A stretch of DNA of 64,000 nucleotides, from positions 1-64,000 of the forward strand of contig NZ_NOIF01000005.1 of NCBI RefSeq assembly GCF_002265265.1, written 5' to 3'. Below are positions 1 through 7,114 of this stretch, one piece after another; position 1 is the first letter of the stretch, and every line of letters begins with the position of its first letter. The notes beneath the pieces are model-generated. The model did not search any database, had not been told where the DNA came from, and was given only the letters and a program-made list of their open reading frames with translations. The stretch is from Photobacterium sanguinicancri (GTDB taxonomy: Bacteria > Pseudomonadota > Gammaproteobacteria > Enterobacterales > Vibrionaceae). A program made the translations under genes and the position numbers.

Positions 1-1
1 A

Positions 2-220
2 ATATTAAGATGGGTATTATATACGCAGGTGAGATATTTTAAAGGTATGTTATGGATAAGGGAGATAAATATACCTTTAAAAAGTATAACAGGATGGGAA
101 ATGCTTACATTAAATGTAATGATTCTTCATGGGTGTATATTTGTTGTAACAATGGTATTTATCCTTACACTTCGGGGAATAATAAAAAGGAACAGATGTG
201 TTAATTCTGTCCCTTTTTGA
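2..220 (+). CDS. Possible 3' end of an unidentified gene, or non-coding open frame
   Basis: This frame is open from the window edge and ends at a TGA at 218-220. A GTG at 29 is the first internal start candidate. The translation has one hydrophobic stretch in its C-terminal half followed by basic residues, which would fit a membrane segment, but I recognise no family. Its last twelve or so codons lie inside a perfect-looking terminator hairpin (184-218), which argues that it is either the tail of a gene entering from the left or not coding. Another frame open from the edge stops at 40-42 and could equally be the end of the upstream gene. Confidence 0.15.
   Translation: MLRWVLYTQVRYFKGMLWIREINIPLKSITGWEMLTLNVMILHGCIFVVTMVFILTLRGIIKRNRCVNSVPF
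184..218. terminator. Bidirectional intrinsic terminator downstream of the permease gene
   Basis: Arms AAAAAGGAACAGA (184-196) and TCTGTCCCTTTTT (206-218) pair with one mismatch around a 9-nt loop. Each strand has a run of five T at the stem end, so it can stop transcription from the left as well as the minus-strand permease transcript that ends at 248. Confidence 0.75.
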
Positions 221-247
221 TGTCTTAATATACAATGAGATTAATCA

Positions 248-1177
248 TCACATTGCAGGAAACAATATTTGGTAAAGGTAACCTGCGCTGATTGCCATTC
301 CAAGAATGACAACAAGGAACGCGATAATCATTTTATTTTTGAATATCGACTTTAATAGAATAACTTCCGTTAGACTTGCACCCGCACTACCGATAATTAA
401 TGCCATGACTGCACCTAATCCCATGCCTTTTGCGGCTAATGCAGCACTAAGTGGGATAACTGCTTCTGCACGAATATAGAGTGGAATACCAATCACGGCT
501 GCGACAGGAATGGCAAAGATATTATCGTCATTCGCTACACTTGCAACCCATTCTGTTGGCATAAAGCCATAAATCATCGAACCAACTGCAATACCACCAA
601 TCAGGTAAGGAAGTACCTTTTTGAAGTCTACCCATGTAGATCGCCATACTCTAACCCATTTACTAACAGGCTTAGCCTTGCTGCCACAACTTGAGCCACA
701 GCCTTTAGATGCTGGTGCTTCATAAGCTTCTGGTTTGATGTAACGCTCAAAGCCTAGCTTTTCAAGTGTGTAACCGGCAATAACGGAAACACCCATCGCA
801 ACCATGAAGTAGAACACTGTCACTTGTAGGCCAAAGGTAACCGCAAACAAGCCAATAATAATTGGATTTAGCAGTGGGCTAGCAAACAAAAATACCATCA
901 TGGTGCCAAACCCTGCTTTAGCGCGCAGTAATCCTTTTAGAAACGGAATCGTTGAGCATGAGCAGAAGGGGGTAATTGCGCCAAGGAACGCTGCGATGAT
1001 ATACCCTTTTCCTCTCTTCGCACTTAAGATCTGCTGGATCTTTGCTGGGGAAATATACTCCTGCAAGATCCCAACAGCGTAGCTGATAAGTAAAAATAGG
1101 ACGGTTAGCTCAGCAGCAAGAAAAACAAACATATCTAAGGTGTCTTTTGCCATAGTGAGCATGCTTGGAGTGATCAT
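248..1177 (-). CDS. Predicted permease, YraQ/ArsP type (DUF318/UPF0718)
   Basis: The 309-residue product has about eight hydrophobic segments and the family signature PFCSCSTIPF near residues 70-80, whose cysteines are typical of DUF318 permeases. A cytoplasmic loop around residue 160 carries a second cysteine cluster (KGCGSSCGSK) followed by basic residues. Members of this family include ArsP, which exports trivalent organoarsenicals; YraQ-type members have no settled substrate. An AAGG six bases before the ATG supports the start. It is divergent from a small ArsR-type repressor, with two shared operator-like palindromes, so metalloid, thiol or metal-responsive export is the likeliest role. 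The substrate is inference. Confidence 0.85.
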   Translation of the reverse strand: MITPSMLTMAKDTLDMFVFLAAELTVLFLLISYAVGILQEYISPAKIQQILSAKRGKGYIIAAFLGAITPFCSCSTIPFLKGLLRAKAGFGTMMVFLFASPLLNPIIIGLFAVTFGLQVTVFYFMVAMGVSVIAGYTLEKLGFERYIKPEAYEAPASKGCGSSCGSKAKPVSKWVRVWRSTWVDFKKVLPYLIGGIAVGSMIYGFMPTEWVASVANDDNIFAIPVAAVIGIPLYIRAEAVIPLSAALAAKGMGLGAVMALIIGSAGASLTEVILLKSIFKNKMIIAFLVVILGMAISAGYLYQILFPAM

Positions 1178-1204
1178 AGTAAGCCTTAAACTTTATAGTT
1201 AAAT

Positions 1205-1232
1205 CTATATTTCTGGAATAGTCGAAATATAG
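1205..1232. promoter_or_regulatory. Operator-like inverted repeat 1 (arsR/permease intergenic)
   Basis: Perfect 9-bp arms CTATATTTC (1205-1213) and GAAATATAG (1224-1232) flank a 10-bp spacer, 28 bp before the permease start and 80 bp before the arsR start. The same core recurs at 1255-1280, so it is very likely the binding site of the adjacent ArsR-family repressor. Confidence 0.65.
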
Positions 1233-1254
1233 GTGCAATTAATTTCATCGTCAA

Positions 1255-1280
1255 TATATTTCTGCTATTATCGAAATATA
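1255..1280. promoter_or_regulatory. Operator-like inverted repeat 2 (arsR leader)
   Basis: Arms TATATTTC (1255-1262) and GAAATATA (1273-1280) with a 10-bp spacer repeat the architecture of the site at 1205-1232, 49 bp away centre to centre. The spacers also agree at several positions (TG...TA.TC). It lies 30 bp upstream of the arsR start codon. Confidence 0.65.
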
Positions 1281-1310
1281 AATTACCGAGATGAAGTAAG
1301 GTCAGAAGTT

Positions 1311-1601
1311 ATGGATATCGAATTTTTTGCTAAGGCCCTGAAAGAACTAGGTCATCCGACACGTCTTCAGATTTTTAAGCATTTGGTAAAGTCGGGTCAT
1401 CAAGGCTTAGCCGTTGGTGATATACAAGAAGAGTTGGGTATTCCTGGTTCAACCTTGTCACACCATATTTCAAGTTTGGTGGCGGCAGGTCTAGTTAAGC
1501 AGCATCGGGAAGGGCGAACACTTTATTGTGTGCCACAGTATGATGCCTTACAGCAAGTAATTGATTTTTTGCAGGATGAATGTTGTAGCCGAGAGGCATA
1601 A
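1311..1601 (+). CDS. ArsR/SmtB-family winged-helix repressor
   Basis: The 96-residue protein begins MDIEFFAKALKELGHPTRLQ, the usual opening of ArsR-family repressors, and has a winged HTH with the recognition helix around GSTLSHHISSLVAAGLV. Metal-binding CxC on the recognition helix is absent; cysteines are instead at LYCVP and in the C-terminal DECCSRE, which could form an alternative thiol or metal site. The frame is open further upstream, but that extension (from 1233) would translate through the second operator palindrome and has no family similarity, so ATG 1311 is preferred. It probably represses itself and the divergent permease. The inducer is unknown. Confidence 0.85.
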   Translation: MDIEFFAKALKELGHPTRLQIFKHLVKSGHQGLAVGDIQEELGIPGSTLSHHISSLVAAGLVKQHREGRTLYCVPQYDALQQVIDFLQDECCSREA

Positions 1602-1618
1602 GGTAATGTGAAGAGAGT

Positions 1619-2047
1619 TTATGCTTTAATATTGGTACCTAACGTACGAATATTTTGTGCTGCTCCTTCGCTGTTGTAGGTCATTTGATGCTTGCCGCGG
1701 CTTTGCTGGAATAAGTTATTTAATTTATGAAAGCTTAGCTGTGCACGTTGAAGTGCTTCACCATTAATTTCATTGAGTTCTTTACAGCGAGCGGCGCAGG
1801 CTTTGATGGTATTAACAGACTCGATGTGAGTTGGGGACTCTGTTAATAGTTGACGTTGAGTATGGCTAGCAATGAGGTGGTCTTGTTGTTGGACCTTATG
1901 GATAAGATTGAGTTTTTCTTTAGCAATACGCTCAATTTCAGTAGATTGACGCGAGACGATCGCCCCTTTTTCCTGCTCAAGAAGGCGAGACAACGACATT
2001 AATGTTGCGTGTTGTAATTCAAGCAACTGATCTATGGTCTGAGACAT
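1619..2047 (-). CDS. flgN: FlgN, export chaperone for hook-filament junction proteins
   Basis: A 142-residue, mostly helical protein with heptad-like Leu spacing, the normal size for FlgN. FlgN keeps FlgK and FlgL unfolded in the cytoplasm and delivers them to the flagellar export gate. The identification rests mainly on position: it follows flgM and flgA on the same strand, the order known from Vibrio. It is convergent with arsR; the two stop codons are 17 bp apart. It is transcribed with flgM from the sigma-28 promoter at 2507-2533. Confidence 0.85.
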   Translation of the reverse strand: MSQTIDQLLELQHATLMSLSRLLEQEKGAIVSRQSTEIERIAKEKLNLIHKVQQQDHLIASHTQRQLLTESPTHIESVNTIKACAARCKELNEINGEALQRAQLSFHKLNNLFQQSRGKHQMTYNSEGAAQNIRTLGTNIKA

Positions 2048-2113
2048 CTAAGGTTACCGATGGTTAGCAGGAAATTATGAATTGTTATGGTTAAAGGGAA
2101 GGGTTACTTCCCC

Positions 2114-2437
2114 TTAAATACCACGTAACTCATCTTCAAATTTTGTCATATTTGATGCAAGTTTGTCAGCATCAACTTTGTACGAGCCATCTGCGATAGC
2201 TTGTTTAATTTCGGCAACTTTTGCGCTGTCAAAACTGGGTTCAGCTGCAAGTTGTTGGTGGATTTGTCCCACTGCTTTTCCTTGTGCGCTAAGGGATACA
2301 GCATCATTTTTCACACGCGGGCTCGACGCAGCAGCAGCTGTCGATGGCGCATCAGATGATGTACTACCTACTTTGGTTTGATTACTACGCGTAGTCGGAA
2401 TGGGTTGTCCGGTACGGAGCTGATCGATATTTGCCAT
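2114..2437 (-). CDS. flgM: FlgM, anti-sigma-28 factor
   Basis: A 107-residue protein with the typical start MANIDQLRTGQPIP, a disordered Ser/Ala/Thr-rich N-terminal half, and a helical C-terminal half (VSLSAQGKAVGQIHQQL, then a helix pair) that binds FliA. FlgM holds FliA (47126-47848) inactive until the hook is complete and FlgM is exported. AAGGG eight bases before the ATG supports the start. The sigma-28 type promoter just upstream on the same strand means FliA drives its own inhibitor, a negative feedback loop. Confidence 0.93.
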   Translation of the reverse strand: MANIDQLRTGQPIPTTRSNQTKVGSTSSDAPSTAAAASSPRVKNDAVSLSAQGKAVGQIHQQLAAEPSFDSAKVAEIKQAIADGSYKVDADKLASNMTKFEDELRGI

Positions 2438-2506
2438 AAGATTAACCCTTTGAACAAAATACTGATTGAATATTCAAGTACCTAATAGAGGTAGCTTGGG
2501 TATCTA

Positions 2507-2533
2507 CTATCGGCCGTGAATATTATAACTTTA
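2507..2533 (-). promoter_or_regulatory. Sigma-28 (FliA) promoter for flgMN
   Basis: Read on the minus strand, TAAA (complement of 2530-2533) is followed after exactly 15 nt by GCCGATAG (complement of 2507-2514). This matches the FliA consensus TAAA-N15-GCCGATAA at all but the last base. It lies about 70 nt upstream of the flgM start. Confidence 0.85.
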
Positions 2534-2542
2534 GCACCTAAA

Positions 2543-3262
2543 TTAAAAATTTACGGTCACTTCACCAACACCCGTAACGATACCATCGACCACACGTTTG
2601 GATTTGTTATTTTGGATGCGGACTTGTTCGCCAAGTGCACCATCACCTAGCGCAGTACCATTGGTGACAATATTCAGTCCACTACCACCGGCACGGATTA
2701 ACACTGAATCATTACGGCATACCAAGCAAATATCATTGCCTTCAATCGTATCGCCCATATTAACGCCACGTTTTACTTTAGAACCAATAACTTGGTTTGG
2801 ATCTTCAAAGCTAACACTGCGTTGGAAGCGGTTTTCAACCAGCTTGATGGTGAGGTCTGATGCTGATAGCACAGTGCCTCTTGGCAAAGGTTTAGTTGCA
2901 ACAACACGTGGTAATAGTAGCTTTACTCGCACAGGCACATATACTTGCCAGCCTTCTGATGGACAATTGATAAGTACAGTGACATTGCCGGTCATTGATT
3001 GTTTGCCGGGAACCGAAATATTGAGAGGAACGGTACATTCAGCGAGGCGTAATCGTGAATCAAGCTGGGTTGCCGTTACTTGTAGCTCGCCGTTTTGTGG
3101 TGCTGATAGGCTGTCAGTGACAAAATCCTCTGCCGTTTGCTGTACGGTATGTAGATAATTTGTACTTGTTCCATGTACAATAGTGCTAAAGATAATCGCG
3201 AAGATGCCGACTATCAGTAATAAGGGTGAAAAATGTGCTTTATTTGTCACTGTTTTACTCAT
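2543..3262 (-). CDS. flgA: FlgA, P-ring assembly chaperone
   Basis: A 239-residue periplasmic protein with an N-terminal hydrophobic signal segment (FSPLLLIVGIFAIIFSTIVHG) followed by the SAF-type domain with features such as LPRGTVLSASDLT and the C-terminal VLIRAGGSGLNIVTNG and VDGIVTGVGEV. FlgA helps FlgI polymerise into the P ring around the rod. The frame is open upstream to an ATG at 3307, but ATG 3262 puts a normal signal peptide at the N-terminus and is preferred. It is upstream of flgMN on the same strand and divergent from cheV. Confidence 0.92.
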   Translation of the reverse strand: MSKTVTNKAHFSPLLLIVGIFAIIFSTIVHGTSTNYLHTVQQTAEDFVTDSLSAPQNGELQVTATQLDSRLRLAECTVPLNISVPGKQSMTGNVTVLINCPSEGWQVYVPVRVKLLLPRVVATKPLPRGTVLSASDLTIKLVENRFQRSVSFEDPNQVIGSKVKRGVNMGDTIEGNDICLVCRNDSVLIRAGGSGLNIVTNGTALGDGALGEQVRIQNNKSKRVVDGIVTGVGEVTVNF

Positions 3263-3313
3263 ATTAACAATATTGCAGGGGCTGAAATCGCAAGTGATGA
3301 AGTCCATAATATG

Positions 3314-3341
3314 TGATTCGCAAATAGATTGCTTGCGATCA
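3314..3341. repeat. Imperfect inverted repeat between divergent flgA and cheV
   Basis: TGATTCGCAA (3314-3323) and TTGCGATCA (3333-3341) are complementary apart from one bulged T. The site lies between the divergent starts of flgA and cheV and could be an operator or a leader hairpin. No function can be assigned. Confidence 0.4.
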
Positions 3342-3380
3342 CCCGCTTAAATATAAAAATCTTTAGATGGAGTCACCTGT

Positions 3381-4304
3381 ATGACGGGAATACTTGATTC
3401 AGTGAATCAGCGCACCCAGCTTGTCGGCCAAAACCGTCTGGAACTACTTACGTTCCGCTTAAACCGACGTCAGCGTTACGGCATTAACGTTTTTAAGGTG
3501 AAAGAAGTTTTACAGTGCCCTAAATTGACCACCATGCCTAACCTGCACCCATTGGTGAAAGGTATTGCACATATCCGTGGTCAGACTATCTCTGTTATCG
3601 ATATGAGCCTAGCTACTGGCGGTCGCCCAATCGATGATCTGAATAATTGTTTTGTTATCATTTCTGAATTTAACCGTTCAATTCAAGGTTTCTTGGTTTC
3701 ATCTGTTGAGCGTATAATCAACATGAACTGGGAATCGATTTTGCCGCCGCCAAAAGGTGCTGGTAAAGCGAACTACCTAACGGCCGTGACAGAAATTGAT
3801 GGCGAGCTAGTGGAAATCTTGGATGTTGAAAAAATCCTTGATGAAATTTCACCAGTGAACACCGACATTACAGATACAGTGCTAGAAGAGTTGATTGAAG
3901 ACTTTACGGCAGTACGCCGTGTACTTGTTGCCGATGATTCAAGTGTGGCACGTAAACAAGTTCAGCGTGCTATTGAAGCGATTGGCTGTGAATGTGTGTT
4001 GGTTAAAGATGGCCGCGAAGCCATTGTAAAACTGCGTGAAATGGCGAAAGAAAGCAGTATCTATGAACAGTTGGCGCTCGTTATCTCTGATATCGAAATG
4101 CCGGAAATGGATGGATACACGCTGACAGCCGAAATTCGTAACGATCCTAATTTAAAAGATCTTCACGTTATTCTTCATACTTCGTTGAGTGGTGTTTTCA
4201 ACCAAGCTATGGTTGAGCGTGTGGGGGCTAATGCCTTCATTCCTAAGTTTAACCCAGATGAACTCGGTGCAGCGGTTAAAGCCGCCATGCCAGTTGAAGC
4301 ATAA
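3381..4304 (+). CDS. cheV: CheV, CheW-receiver coupling protein
   Basis: 307 residues: an N-terminal CheW-like domain (about 15-165) and a C-terminal response-regulator receiver domain (about 180-305). The acidic pair is D185-D186, the phospho-acceptor is D237 in ISDIEMPEMDG, and the Thr/Lys switch residues follow in the last third. CheV couples receptors to CheA and uses its receiver to adapt or buffer phosphate flow. It heads the cheVR pair upstream of flgB, the same arrangement as in Vibrio. An ATGGAGTC purine-rich stretch precedes the ATG. Confidence 0.95.
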   Translation: MTGILDSVNQRTQLVGQNRLELLTFRLNRRQRYGINVFKVKEVLQCPKLTTMPNLHPLVKGIAHIRGQTISVIDMSLATGGRPIDDLNNCFVIISEFNRSIQGFLVSSVERIINMNWESILPPPKGAGKANYLTAVTEIDGELVEILDVEKILDEISPVNTDITDTVLEELIEDFTAVRRVLVADDSSVARKQVQRAIEAIGCECVLVKDGREAIVKLREMAKESSIYEQLALVISDIEMPEMDGYTLTAEIRNDPNLKDLHVILHTSLSGVFNQAMVERVGANAFIPKFNPDELGAAVKAAMPVEA

Positions 4305-4406
4305 TTAAAGATTACAATTGGCTTATTAAGCAGTGATTTTATTAGCTGAGTAGGCCATGAGTAACAAAAAAACGCTGAAATGCAACCGTGTATTAAAGAG
4401 TAGTAG

Positions 4407-5234
4407 ATGACAGCTATAACAATAAAAGACCAAGAATATAAAGACTTTTGCCGATTTCTAGAAGCTCAGTGTGGCATTGTCCTTGGCGACAGCAAACAGT
4501 ACTTAGTGCGTAGTCGCCTAAGTCCATTAGTCAGCCGATTTTCGCTATCATCTCTGTCTGAATTATTGCAGCAAGTGATCACTGGCCGTAATCGCGAACT
4601 TCGCGTTGCAGCTGTTGATGCGATGACGACAAACGAAACTTTATGGTTCCGTGACAGCTACCCGTTCACCGTGATGTCAGATAAAATTCTGCCAGAACTT
4701 GCAGCGAACAAACGACCACTTAAAATTTGGTCTGCAGCGAGTTCATCAGGTCAAGAACCGTATTCACTGGCGATGACAATCTTGGAAACTCAAGCTCGTC
4801 GTCCAGGTTTGCTGCCAACTGTTAGTCTAACGGCTACAGATATTTCGCAAACAATGCTAGATACTTGCCGTGCAGGTGTGTATGACAACCTAGCATTAAG
4901 CCGTGGTTTATCACCAGAACGTCGCCGTATGTTCTTTGAAGACAATGGTGACGGCCGCATGAAAGTGAACGACAAAGTGAAGCGTATGGTTAACTTCCGT
5001 CCGCAGAACTTAAAAGACAGTTACGCGCTATTAGGTAAATTCGACATTATCTTTTGTCGTAACGTATTGATTTATTTCTCGCCAGAGATGAAATCAAAAG
5101 TACTTAACCAAATGGCGGCATCACTTAACCCTGGTGGTTATTTGTTCCTTGGTGCATCTGAGTCGTTAACTGGTTTGACTGATAAGTTTGAAATGATCCG
5201 CTGTAACCCAGGTATCATCTACAAGCTAAAATAA
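4407..5234 (+). CDS. cheR: CheR, chemoreceptor glutamate methyltransferase
   Basis: 275 residues with the all-helical N-terminal domain and the SAM-dependent methyltransferase domain. Landmarks are TTNETLWFRD (74-83), the SAM-binding loop WSAASSSGQEPYS (108-120) and FCRNVLIYF near residue 220. It methylates glutamates on receptors, opposing CheB (51435-52598). No C-terminal pentapeptide-binding insertion stands out. The gene is 102 bp downstream of cheV and ends before a hairpin at 5245-5262. Confidence 0.95.
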   Translation: MTAITIKDQEYKDFCRFLEAQCGIVLGDSKQYLVRSRLSPLVSRFSLSSLSELLQQVITGRNRELRVAAVDAMTTNETLWFRDSYPFTVMSDKILPELAANKRPLKIWSAASSSGQEPYSLAMTILETQARRPGLLPTVSLTATDISQTMLDTCRAGVYDNLALSRGLSPERRRMFFEDNGDGRMKVNDKVKRMVNFRPQNLKDSYALLGKFDIIFCRNVLIYFSPEMKSKVLNQMAASLNPGGYLFLGASESLTGLTDKFEMIRCNPGIIYKLK

Positions 5235-5244
5235 TCAGGTTGCA

Positions 5245-5262
5245 GCCAGCGCTCACGCTGGC
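5245..5262 (+). terminator. Stem-loop after cheR
   Basis: GCCAGCG (5245-5251), loop CTCA, CGCTGGC (5256-5262): a perfect GC-rich 7-bp stem just after the cheR stop. There is no T run after it, so it is at best a weak intrinsic terminator or an mRNA 3'-end stabiliser. Confidence 0.45.
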
Positions 5263-5341
5263 AATCAATATGGGCGTGGTCTAAATATTGGGTTGTAGCG
5301 ATACAATCGAGTAGACCTAACGTTTCGTACTGGTTTTAATA

Positions 5342-5389
5342 TGGCATTGCTTCATTTAATTGCTCTACCAATGTATGTGGGCAATGCCA
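5342..5389. repeat. Perfect 9-bp inverted repeat in the cheR-flgB gap
   Basis: TGGCATTGC (5342-5350) and GCAATGCCA (5381-5389) are exact reverse complements 30 bp apart. The cheR-flgB gap (5235-5537) contains this repeat, the hairpin at 5245-5262, the sigma-54 promoter, and a 27-codon hydrophobic frame at 5341-5424. Nothing else is evident there. The repeat is about 120 bp upstream of the predicted flgB start point, a distance suitable for an enhancer-binding protein. Confidence 0.45.
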
Positions 5390-5490
5390 CCTTTATCCTC
5401 TTTATTTACGCGCTGCTTATTTGATTCACCCGATAAGCGAACGACGCCGTTTTTCATTCTTCATTTTTATATATTCCTCAAACCTAAAAC

Positions 5491-5507
5491 TTGGCATTGT
5501 CTTTGCA
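5491..5507 (+). promoter_or_regulatory. Sigma-54 promoter for flgBCDE
   Basis: TTGGCAT-N5-TTGCA, with GG at 5493-5494 and GC at 5505-5506 separated by exactly 10 bp, matches the sigma-54 -24/-12 consensus. Transcription would start near 5518, about 20 nt before the flgB ATG. Confidence 0.9.
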
Positions 5508-5537
5508 TTTAACTACTCAGGTTAATTGGAGGCAGCT

Positions 5538-5933
5538 ATGTCCATTTCTTTTGATAAAGCATTAGGTATTCACCAACATACGGTTGGGATCCGCGCTCAG
5601 CGTGCAGAAACTCTAGCGAGTAACCTCGCTAATGCCAATACCCCTGGGTATAAAGCAAAGGACATGGATTTCGATCGCGCACTGAAAGCGGCAAAGTCTG
5701 GGGCAAGCATTGGCCTTAGCCGTACCAGCGAGCGGCATATCTCTGCCTCAACTAAATTAATGGGCGAGCAAATGTACCGTGTGCCAACGCAACCCGACAC
5801 TGGCGACGGCAATACAGTCGACTCTCAATTAGAAAAAAGTTTGTTCATGCAGAACTCACTGGAATACCAAGCATCACTAGATTTTCTTGGTTCTAAATTT
5901 CAGAACATGTCCAAGGCATTGAAAGGGGAATAA
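5538..5933 (+). CDS. flgB: FlgB, proximal rod protein
   Basis: 131 residues with the rod/hook family N-terminal motif (ETLASNLANANTPGYKAKD, about 24-42), which forms the coiled-coil that packs axial proteins. FlgB is the rod subunit nearest the MS ring. The ATG at 5538 follows GGAGG by six bases; an in-frame TTG at 5526 would place the ribosome site inside the gene and is rejected. It is the first gene of flgBCDE, directly behind the sigma-54 promoter. Confidence 0.95.
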   Translation: MSISFDKALGIHQHTVGIRAQRAETLASNLANANTPGYKAKDMDFDRALKAAKSGASIGLSRTSERHISASTKLMGEQMYRVPTQPDTGDGNTVDSQLEKSLFMQNSLEYQASLDFLGSKFQNMSKALKGE

Positions 5934-5936
5934 TAA

Positions 5937-6353
5937 ATGAGCCTATTTAACGTATTTAATGTGGCAGGATCTGCCATGAGTGCAGAATCGGTTCGTTTGA
6001 ATACCACTTCAAGTAACCTTGCGAATGCGAACAGTGTGAGTAGTTCTGCAGAAGAAACGTACAAAGCACGTCACCCTATTTTTGCGGCTGAATTGCAAAG
6101 TGCCAGTTACCGCCGTGAAGACAGCGTGCCTGTCCAAGTGAAAGGCATTGTTGAAAGCCAAAAGCCGTTGCGTGCTGAATACAACCCAGCTCACCCAATG
6201 GCGAATGCTGAAGGTTACATCTACAAGCCAAACGTTAATGTGATGGAAGAAATGGCCAATATGATTTCTGCATCGCGTTCCTATCAAAGTAATGTGCAAG
6301 TAGCTGATGCAAGTAAGCAAATGCTGATGAGCACATTACAGATGGGCAAATAG
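5937..6353 (+). CDS. flgC: FlgC, rod protein
   Basis: 138 residues. The N-terminus has the axial-family helix with TTSSNLANANSVSS, and the C-terminus has NVNVMEEMANMISASRSYQSNVQVADASKQM, the conserved C-terminal helix of rod and hook proteins. FlgC is one of the proximal rod components. It begins three bases after the flgB stop, so the two are translationally linked. Confidence 0.96.
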   Translation: MSLFNVFNVAGSAMSAESVRLNTTSSNLANANSVSSSAEETYKARHPIFAAELQSASYRREDSVPVQVKGIVESQKPLRAEYNPAHPMANAEGYIYKPNVNVMEEMANMISASRSYQSNVQVADASKQMLMSTLQMGK

Positions 6354-6369
6354 GTAAGGAGTTTCAGTA

Positions 6370-7086
6370 ATGACCGGTATTAATGGTGCAGGTGGCGCTT
6401 CCAACCTAACGTATCTTGATCAGCTTAAGGCGATGCAAGATAAAAAGGTCCAAGAAGAACAGAAAACCACAGGTCAGAATGAGCTAAAGCAAGAAGACTT
6501 TTTGTCGTTGCTTACCAAGCAACTTGCACAACAAGACCCATTTAAACCTGTGGGTAATGACCAAATGATTGCTCAAATGGCATCATTTGCGACGGTTGAT
6601 GGTATCAGCCAAATGAATGACCAATTTGGTAGCTTGAATTCAGCAATGACCTCAAGCCAAGCACTACAAGCTTCTTCGCTCGTTGGCCGTGATGTACTGA
6701 TCCCAAGTTCAACCGCCGTGAAGAGCATCGAAGGTGGTGTTGCGGGCATGGTGAAATTACCACAAGCCCTCGATAACTTGATGGTGCGGATTGAAAACGA
6801 ACAAGGTCAATTAATTAAGACAATGGATCTTGGTGCGAAACCACCAGGTGAACATCGCCTTGATTGGGATGGTATGGATGAAAACGGCAACCCATTGCCT
6901 GAAGGTCGATACCAAGTTAAGGCGGCAGGTCTGGTTGGCGGTGAAAGCCGTGAATTCGACGTATCAACCTATGCAAACGTAAATAGCGTCTTGCTAGGAA
7001 ATGGTGATGGCAATGTCATGCTAAACCTTGCTGGTTTGGATTCACCATTCAAATTGGCTGAAGTTTTAGAAGTCGGTAAGGTTTAA
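6370..7086 (+). CDS. flgD: FlgD, hook-capping scaffold protein
   Basis: 238 residues. The conserved N-terminal export and cap region includes QEDFLSLLTKQLAQQDPFKPV (about residues 41-61), and the C-terminal half holds the FlgD Ig-like fold with LDWDGMDENGNPLPEGRYQV. FlgD sits at the growing hook tip and is discarded when FlgK arrives. The start follows GTAAGGAG. It lies between flgC and flgE in the usual order. Confidence 0.96.
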   Translation: MTGINGAGGASNLTYLDQLKAMQDKKVQEEQKTTGQNELKQEDFLSLLTKQLAQQDPFKPVGNDQMIAQMASFATVDGISQMNDQFGSLNSAMTSSQALQASSLVGRDVLIPSSTAVKSIEGGVAGMVKLPQALDNLMVRIENEQGQLIKTMDLGAKPPGEHRLDWDGMDENGNPLPEGRYQVKAAGLVGGESREFDVSTYANVNSVLLGNGDGNVMLNLAGLDSPFKLAEVLEVGKV

Positions 7087-7114
7087 TAAGGTTTAGGGAT
7101 TCGGAGAATAGATC

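Noticed and set aside
1233-1310. Longer N-terminus for the ArsR protein
   Set aside because: The extra 26 residues would be translated from the operator palindrome and do not belong to the family; ATG 1311 gives a normal ArsR start.
1596-1624. GCATAA/TTATGC inverted repeat at the arsR-flgN convergent ends
   Set aside because: Only six base pairs with a 17-nt loop, formed mostly by the two stop codons; too weak to call a terminator.
3331-3344. GG-N10-GC spacing on the minus strand upstream of flgA
   Set aside because: Flanks read GGGTG and AAGCA rather than TGGCA and TTGCA; spacing alone is not enough.
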